Shown here: positions 57,901 through 64,000 of the stretch, in pieces
How positions within the stretch are numbered: the stretch's first letter is position 1
Layout of the letters: every line of letters starts with the position of its first letter
Made by a program: the position numbers and the translations under genes
The notes under the pieces: model-generated
The model's input: only the letters and a program-made list of their open reading frames with translations
Database searches by the model: none
What the model was told of the DNA's origin: nothing
Source: Kudoa neothunni
Taxonomy: Eukaryota > Cnidaria
Reading direction: 5' to 3'
Length of the DNA stretch: 64,000 nucleotides
Assembly (NCBI GenBank): GCA_964304625.1
Contig: OZ199839.1
Span: 434,001-498,000 of the forward strand

Positions 57901-58558
57901 ATTTAGACAAGACTTCGTTAGATATCTAGAAATCAGGCGTTATTTTCAGGTCACTCATAAAATAAAGGCAACCATACCGAAACCCAATGATTGAACTTAG
58001 GAAAGATCGGACTTTGCAGCGCAATCAATGGCACTCTGGTAGAACCATCGTTTGAAGAATATTTGCTTGAATGTGATAATGAACGAATAACGCCTATTAC
58101 ACGCCCCGACTTTTTAGAGTTATCACGCAACTCCACATCACTAAACAATTTTTATTTAATTATCTGACGTAGTTTTGAAAAAAACCGATTTAATATTGGG
58201 AAAAAAAGAGAACATACTCTCCAGGTTGCTCAAATTCCTGCTTTTCAGATTTAAATCGAGTACCATAGATTCTTATGTTTAAAATGAATAAATCGAAACC
58301 CAATCGATCCAAGTGTTAAATTCAATAATACCTGAAAAAAGAACTCGACACATCTCCGAATGGATTGCTTATCAACCTATCAGATCCGTATCGAAATATT
58401 GAACCTATTTTTCGATATCGTAGACATAACCTAAGACAGTATGTAGTTTCAACTGGCTGCCCCAATAAAATTGCGCAACTTAGGAATGCGCACCCATCCG
58501 ACAACTGTCGTGACATGTCACCGCATTCATAAAAATTTAAATAGACGTCAATAAGCAT
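51919..58558 (-). CDS. LONP1: Mitochondrial Lon protease
   Basis: ATP-dependent serine protease of the mitochondrial matrix. The first exon carries a basic, hydrophobic presequence; the ATG at 58516 ([12 protein letters not shown]) is the likelier start, with 58558 as alternative. N-domain: [30 protein letters not shown]+ domain: Walker [10 protein letters not shown], Walker [38 protein letters not shown]. Protease domain: [10 protein letters not shown], the catalytic Ser in GPSAG, and Lys in [10 protein letters not shown]. Length is close to the family. Most introns are about 43-60 nt (one at 52373-52415 is 43 nt); one, 52845-55766, is 2922 nt and transposon-laden. In the exon at about 57840-57925 the N-domain changes frame (ISNEVLSK to [15 protein letters not shown]) without a splice site: a one-base indel, real or from assembly. 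Confidence 0.95.
53648..53908. mobile_element. Mutator-like MITE, 261 bp, 10-bp target duplication
   Basis: Ends AGGGGTTAAGATCGGTT and the inverted GTCTATCTTAACCCCT. A perfect 10-bp duplication AAAAGTCTTT lies at 53638-53647 and 53909-53918. A 9-11 bp duplication points to the Mutator superfamily rather than hAT (8 bp). No coding content. Confidence 0.75.
54574..54660. mobile_element. hAT left end without partner
   Basis: CAGTGTTTACCAACCTTTTT matches the termini of the hAT family seen at 39540 and 30891. No right end was found nearby. The inner limit given is arbitrary. Confidence 0.5.
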
Positions 58559-58637
58559 TCAAAAACAAAAAAATAAAACGCTATTGTAGGAAAAATAATT
58601 CCAATATTTTAGGAGAATTTTAAATGTGGCGATTCGC

Positions 58638-58922
58638 CTAAAAATCAGAACATCTTCCTTTACGCTCCCAGTCTCCATATCTCGTAGGTTCAGGTCCCGT
58701 GGGTCCACCAATTTCACCAGTTTTCGGATTGGTATCATCTGGAAATTTTGCAAATGGATCCTCCGGATCGAATCCTAATTTTTTAATATTTTCCTCTTTC
58801 TCAACTTCCTTATTGGTGGGCTGGAGTGTGTTTTTGCTACTTTCATCGCCTACAAATCTAGTCATATTGATTGTTTGAATCAAACATAGTGGATTCTTTG
58901 CTCTATAGACTAGTCGATTCAT
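58638..58922 (-). CDS. SDHAF4: SDHAF4, succinate dehydrogenase assembly factor 4
   Basis: Small mitochondrial chaperone that binds flavinated SDHA and promotes assembly of complex II. A single exon of 94 residues, near the normal size. The N-terminus ([20 protein letters not shown]) is a plausible mitochondrial presequence. The conserved C-terminal signature is complete: [20 protein letters not shown] followed by [15 protein letters not shown]. Its stop lies 79-121 bases before the LONP1 start on the same strand; both products act in the mitochondrial matrix. Confidence 0.95.
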   Translation of the reverse strand: MNRLVYRAKNPLCLIQTINMTRFVGDESSKNTLQPTNKEVEKEENIKKLGFDPEDPFAKFPDDTNPKTGEIGGPTGPEPTRYGDWERKGRCSDF

Positions 58923-60062
58923 TTGAACAATAGTCCACCAGGGAATTAAATGTCAATCGATATGGATTAGTTGGCGTATCGAATCAAACAATTTCGTAAA
59001 TTTTTTAAAATTAATTCTTTTACCTTTATATGTAAAAAAATCCAATGCTGTCAAGGATATTTTATTTTATGTGAGTAGTTGAACTATTAATTGGTGAATA
59101 AAATATTATGCTTTTTGTTTTAATAAATTCTCTTTTTGTTTCGGTGTTTCATACCAAAAATATTCAATTTTTTTCTATATAGATTTAAATTAAATTGTGT
59201 TTCTATTTTAATTAAATTAATAGAATAATAAGTCATATCGGTTATTACGTAGAATGAATAAATAAATATTTAAATATGAGTAATTAAAATCATTTTTTAG
59301 TATCGAAATTTTGATATAATGTTAAATAAAGAATTTTATGTTATCTCTAAGTATATAGCTATTATAGAAAGTGAAAATTAAGTGTAAATAGGTCTTATAT
59401 AATTGTTTGCGTTATATAAGGGACTTACCATGTTTTTTCGAAAATAGAACCTAGTGGCATTTTCTTTTGTAAAATTAGCATATGACTGGACCTTATTTTC
59501 GAGGACACCCAGTTGTCTTAAATTTTGGTTCAAAGTCATTTTTTCAATGACTGACAATTTTTAAAAAATTATTTTTTAAATAAAGAAAATTGATAATTAA
59601 TATATGGCGAATATAATATTATCATTATCTACTGTTATGTCAATACGGATTAACATATTTCTGTTATTTAGGTAAGTTTATTGGATATAATTCTTCGCGT
59701 TATTCGGGACGTAATCTTACATGTTTAGCTGAATAAAAATCTAAAAAATCGTTATTTGTTGTCAAATATCCAACTCATAATATTTGGGGTGGCATTTGAT
59801 TAATTTTATTGAAAGTAACTTTCATTCGGTTTATGACTTCCTGAATATTATGGTTGGCAAAATTTTATGTTTAGTTCTTCTTTATACTACTTTTTGAATA
59901 GTTATTAACTTCAAAATTTTGGAATAAAACATTAGCTGAATTTTTTACTTTATATTTTAATAATTTTAGATTAGAAGAAATTTGATTAAAAATCGGAAAT
60001 CAATCAATTCTTCTGTTACTAAAACCCTTAATGTACCGAAAATCGACTTCATTCAGATAGAT
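58923..60062. other. Gene-free, AT-rich stretch
   Basis: 5' flank of SDHAF4 and AT-rich sequence. No supported gene or element. Confidence 0.5.
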
Positions 60063-62277
60063 CAGGGCTCGGCAACCTACAGTCCGCCATTCCTTGACTA
60101 GCATATAAATTTTTCTTAGTGTCTAAAATACGTAAATTATTTTTACGTTTTTATCCAGATCGTTTTCTAGATGTTAATTTATTGTCGATAGAAACATTTC
60201 GGCCGACTTAAATTCATTTTCATTAAGTCAGAAAACCAGAATAAATATGACTATCAAAATAACGTTAAAGTTATTTTTAGAAAAATATAAAATATTTTTA
60301 AAAATACGTATAAGTACATCTCATATTATTTGACATCATCCGTTTAAAAGTTCTTTCATGAGTTATGTAAGAGTTGATTACATGGAAAACGAAAATTATT
60401 GGTGTATAATAATTTTAATTTGATGTACTTTTATAGTTAAAATGACTTTTATAAATTCTAATTTATATATTGGTATTCAATATTTGAATTCAGAACAATT
60501 TAACGATTTTCTAAATTAATTTCGATTCGGCCCCACACTCTAAAACAATGGTGGGCACAACATTAGCGCATTATAAAGCTTGGAGGACCGCATTGTTAAC
60601 TACGCTATTATTAATAATTTAAATACGTGTTGGTGGCTTTTCTAAGATTTTGGTACAATAAAAAAAGTAAATATATAAATTAATTTAGAAAAATTTCCAA
60701 TTAGTAAAACTTAATAGGAATTAATAGATTTTTTAAATATATAAATTTTGTGATTGGCAAACTATCGTAAGCCACGACTGAAATAATAGGCTTTATACTT
60801 TATAAACTCTAATTTTAACTGAAGTTATGAAAATTTAATAATGCTCGTTAAGTAAACATGAAATATTTCAACAATGACTCTGATAGAATTATTTCATATT
60901 TATTTTAAACATAACATATTGCACTCTAAAAGAGGTCCAAGTTATAAATATGAATATAATAAAATTAGCCGAAAAGTTACATTTATGATATTTCAGAATA
61001 CATCAAATTTATTGAGAACTAAATATTACCAATGCGCAGAAGTAGAAGTAATTTTCTTAAAATGTATTACGAAATATTTCAATTCCAAAGTATGTGATCT
61101 AAATAACTTGAAATTACAAAAAATCGTAATTTTTTGGTAATTATCAATGTAATATCCGTATTTTCTAAAGTTTTGTAAAATTATTTTTCAGAATAAAGAT
61201 TTCACTCGACAAAGTTATAAATTATCATTTGTTACCCTTAATCATTTCTTTCAATTTCACTTATTTATGTCAATAAATAAAAGAAATATTTATCATAAGG
61301 TTTTAACTCTTAATTAATTAAGTTTGCTTATCATATTTTTTAAAGTATTTTAAGGCCGTTTGTTCACTATTGTTATTGTTTATTCTCTCACTGAATACCC
61401 AGGTTTCATTTGGCGCTGCAGCTTCAAGTTATATTCCTTTAATACATGAACTGATTAGAGATAATGTCAACAGACCGTTTTATCCACTGAATGTATGAAG
61501 CAATATTTTGAGTCCAATCGTCATTAAAACGACGGTTTTCATCAATAAGTGTATGGTTTCAGGGTGACATTTATGTTTAATTGCACAAACAGCTGATGTC
61601 AACAAACGTCGATTAATAGGGGAAGTTTGAGCGCATTATCGATTGTGAAAATTAAGAAGATAAATCAACATCTATTTCTACGTTAAGCTGTTAAATTTTG
61701 ATACACCTCTATTATAAACATTTATGATTAAAAATCTAAGGATATCAAAAAAAGTATACAGATTTCATCTACTTTATACCTTTTAAAATATAGTAATAAA
61801 TAATTTTTTCGTTAATGCATCCTTTGTAATGAAACATATGATAATGGTACCTATCACATTAAACTTCTAATTTAGATAGAGTATCGCATGCTCATGTTTT
61901 TTAACATTTAGTTAATTTTAGATTCTTTTGTAGTAAACTGAATCTCAAGTACCAAATTATTCCAAAGTTGTTAACCTATTATTTTGTTTTAAATGCGTAG
62001 TAGACTTTACTTCGATCACAACTACATACGATTATCATACATAGGGTGCAAACGTAGATACAATATCAAATAGGATAACTATATTGCGTAAAAATAACGT
62101 TTATAAATCTAAAATATTTGTCAAAAAGTTATTTTTTAATTGGTTTATGGAAGAAAAACGCTATTTTGATGTTAAAAGATTATGAAAATTGTGTACACCC
62201 CCGCAATTTTTTAGACCCCTAAATTCGTCCACGGGCTGCACTCTGCCCACGACTGCTCTAAAAGGTTGCCAACCCTT
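60063..62277. mobile_element. Outer hAT relic interrupted by a second hAT
   Basis: Left end CAGGGCTCGGCAACCTAC; right end AGGTTGCCAACCCTTA is its imperfect inverse. Flanks AGATAGAT and AGGTGGAA agree at 5 of 8, consistent with an old duplication. Only about 480 bases on the left and 14-22 on the right belong to it; the rest is the inner element. Confidence 0.55.
60546..62255. mobile_element. Inner hAT-type element, 1.71 kb
   Basis: Ends CAATGGTGGGCAC and CTGCCCACGACTG; flanked by a perfect 8-bp duplication CTCTAAAA (60538-60545, 62256-62263). No readable transposase. It inserted next to the right end of the outer hAT relic. Confidence 0.88.
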
Positions 62278-62561
62278 AAGGTGGAAAAATACCTCAAATT
62301 TTTATTTTATCATTTCTCACAAAAAATGTTCGTAAAAAGAAATATTGAAGATCTAGGGGCGATAACAGAAGAATAAAGTGTTACAGCATAAATAATTTCG
62401 TTAGTAATCTCGATAATCCTACGAATACCACTTTCGGCATTATCCGCCGCATTAGCTTTCAGGTCCAATTTCGAGTTACTGTGTTGTTCTGTATATATAA
62501 AGCTTTCAAAATTAAAATATAAATCGGCATAACTTCTTAGTCTATTTTCGTCATTAATAAC

Positions 62562-63190
62562 TTCCATTTGATGTAAAAATATTCACAAACATTTATTAGG
62601 TGATTCTTACAGAAATATTTATTGCATATTGCGCACTCAACACTCACTCAACATTAGGCATTTTATCCAATTTTCTTGGACAAAATTTTCATCTCGATAT
62701 TTTAACTCGAGGATTTTGTGTACAGGATATCCTTGGCATAGAGAATGAAATTGTTTTAAGATTTTTGGTTTCCCTATTCTCTCATTTAGTAAGCCATATA
62801 TAAATTCCACCAAAATTTTTAAAAACTTCCTTTGGGGAATATCATTTCCAAAAACTCGTTTGTACGCCGAATAACGCGGTTTATTGCCAATTTGTAAACG
62901 TTATTCCATAGAATCTAGAAAATTCTAAAACTCATCATTTAGACTAAAAATTATTTAATTTTTCATTTTCGCAAAGAAAAATGTGGGGTATTTATCTACC
63001 CAAGAGTCCATCGGAAGGTGAAAATTATATATTCCCGCCAATAAAATATTGAAAATATTGAAAAATTTGGTTTAAATTTGTAAATTACATTATTTCGAAG
63101 GAATACAGGTAATCTTAGAAAGTTTGAAATAATGAATAAAGAGCTCTACAATAAACAAAGTATCATCGGGGTAATTTTCTACCCCAAACC
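62562..63190 (-). mobile_element. piggyBac fragment (C-terminal Cys finger and end motifs)
   Basis: The minus-strand frame near 62600-62650 reads ECAICNKYFCKNHLINVC, the Cys/His-rich C-terminal finger of piggyBac transposases. GGGGTATTTATCTACCC (62985-63001) and GGGGTAATTTTCTACCCC (63168-63185) have the palindromic form seen at the ends of the other piggyBac copies here. Catalytic domain not recognised. Confidence 0.55.
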
Positions 63191-64000
63191 CAAAAAAGGG
63201 TTAATGAAGGTTTTGTACTCACAGAACACATTATAACTAGCCGATGCCCAATTATAGGGCCTATTTTCTGGCTCCTTAAAACGTACTGCGTCACAAACTC
63301 TCTCATTTTTCCAATTACAAATTATATACATGACGCTTATTAAGTTCCAACATAATAAACTCAACAAAAATTGTTTTTAATGTTTCCATTGCGCTTATAA
63401 CGGCGAAAATTTGTTTAATCAAAATTAATCATTCAAATTCAAGTTATCGTTAGGGTCCTTTTTCTCTATAAAAATATTTGGAGAGACTAGGTTTGTTTTC
63501 AATCATCAACATAAATCATGCGTCAATAAATATTTTAGTTTAACCCGTGTTGATTATATTGTAACTAAAGTATCATCAAAATAAAAATTTTTTGATAAAT
63601 GGATTTTGTGGGTAAGTATTTTATCAGAGCATACACAACAAATTAAGATTAAATTTTATAATCCAATTTTCATTCTTTGTATTTTGAAAATATAATTTTA
63701 AAGTAAAAAATTTGCGAAAAATCAATATTTAAAATTTAACCTTATTAGATGTGACGTTTCTTTAGAGAACCTTTGAAATTCTCACGCGTTCCCTAGGTCT
63801 CTTTACACGCATAATTATACAAATGTGGTTTTTTACAGCCCATCAAACAGTACGTGATGAAACTTAAAATTTGATAAACCACGTAGTATTTGAGCGTAAT
63901 ATAACTCCAAACATTCGAAATTTTTTCTTTACTTTTGCGGGAATTACTCAAAACCCAATGATGATAACTTCTGAGATAATCTTCTTTTTAAATAAATTGA
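63191..64000. other. Gene-free end of window
   Basis: AT-rich. An ATG followed by a consensus donor (GTAAGT) at 63599-63617 is not joined to any convincing second exon. Nothing else recognised. Confidence 0.4.

Noticed and set aside
60874-61140. 88-codon plus-strand frame
   Set aside because: Lies inside the inner hAT element, is AT-driven, and shows no hAT transposase motif or other domain.
62310-62567. 85-codon minus-strand frame beginning MEVINDENRLR
   Set aside because: Overlaps the piggyBac C-terminal finger in another frame; no independent support.
63599-63617. ATG with consensus donor near the window end
   Set aside because: No in-frame second exon could be joined before the window stops.
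1-64000. tRNA, rRNA, CRISPR arrays, LTR or capsid-bearing elements
   Set aside because: Looked for T-loop GGTTCGAnTCC boxes, rRNA cores, regular spacer repeats, and reverse transcriptase, protease, capsid or envelope motifs; none could be supported.

Overview
The window is strongly AT-rich eukaryotic nuclear DNA. Genes are compact and split by very small introns, most 27-75 nt with many at 43-45 nt, using GT...AG sites. The genes recognised (WDR24, RPAP1, SPRTN, DNM1L, LONP1, SDHAF4, DPH3, a TFIIIA-like zinc-finger protein, alpha-tubulin) are an opisthokont/animal-type set. With divergent proteins, tiny introns, an alpha-tubulin lacking the K40 acetylation loop and an acidic tail, and a mucin-like surface protein, this fits a reduced parasitic animal (for example a myxozoan) or another compact holozoan. 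The lineage is an inference; the sequence does not prove it.

Layout. 1-360: Merlin transposase remnant. 2591-7786 (-): alpha-tubulin and the GATOR2 subunit WDR24. 9.6-13.5 kb: a cluster of DNA transposons, including a Merlin element with 260-bp inverted repeats inside a piggyBac relic. 14.3-15.5 kb: five-finger TFIIIA-like gene (-) divergent from DPH3 (+). 16.7-19.3 kb: hAT element and Tc1-like transposase relic. 20.2-20.9 kb (-): a short RPAP1. 20.9-27.4 kb: gene-poor, with a 922-bp hAT element. 27.4-28.5 kb (+): mucin-like type I membrane protein. 28.7-31.1 kb: piggyBac derivative, a possible small gene and a hAT MITE. 32.1-33.3 kb (-): SPRTN. 35.3-42.9 kb (-): MFS transporter and DNM1L. 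45.2-47.5 kb: nearly full-length piggyBac relic. 48.0-51.5 kb: Ser/Asn-rich gene and two short multi-exon predictions. 51.9-58.9 kb (-): LONP1 and SDHAF4. 60.0-63.2 kb: nested hAT elements and a piggyBac fragment.

Functional themes. DNM1L (mitochondrial fission), LONP1 (matrix proteolysis) and SDHAF4 (complex II assembly) are all mitochondrial. SDHAF4/LONP1 and DNM1L/MFS are same-strand pairs only about 80-120 nt apart, which suggests either extreme compaction or polycistronic transcription. WDR24 belongs to amino-acid signalling to TORC1, RPAP1 to Pol II assembly, and SPRTN to DNA-protein crosslink repair. All mobile elements recognised by transposase or inverted repeats are DNA transposons (hAT, piggyBac, Merlin, Tc1/pogo, one Mutator-like). 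No LTR or virus-like element was recognised. Two long introns, in DNM1L and LONP1, have collected such insertions, while most other introns stay near 45 nt.
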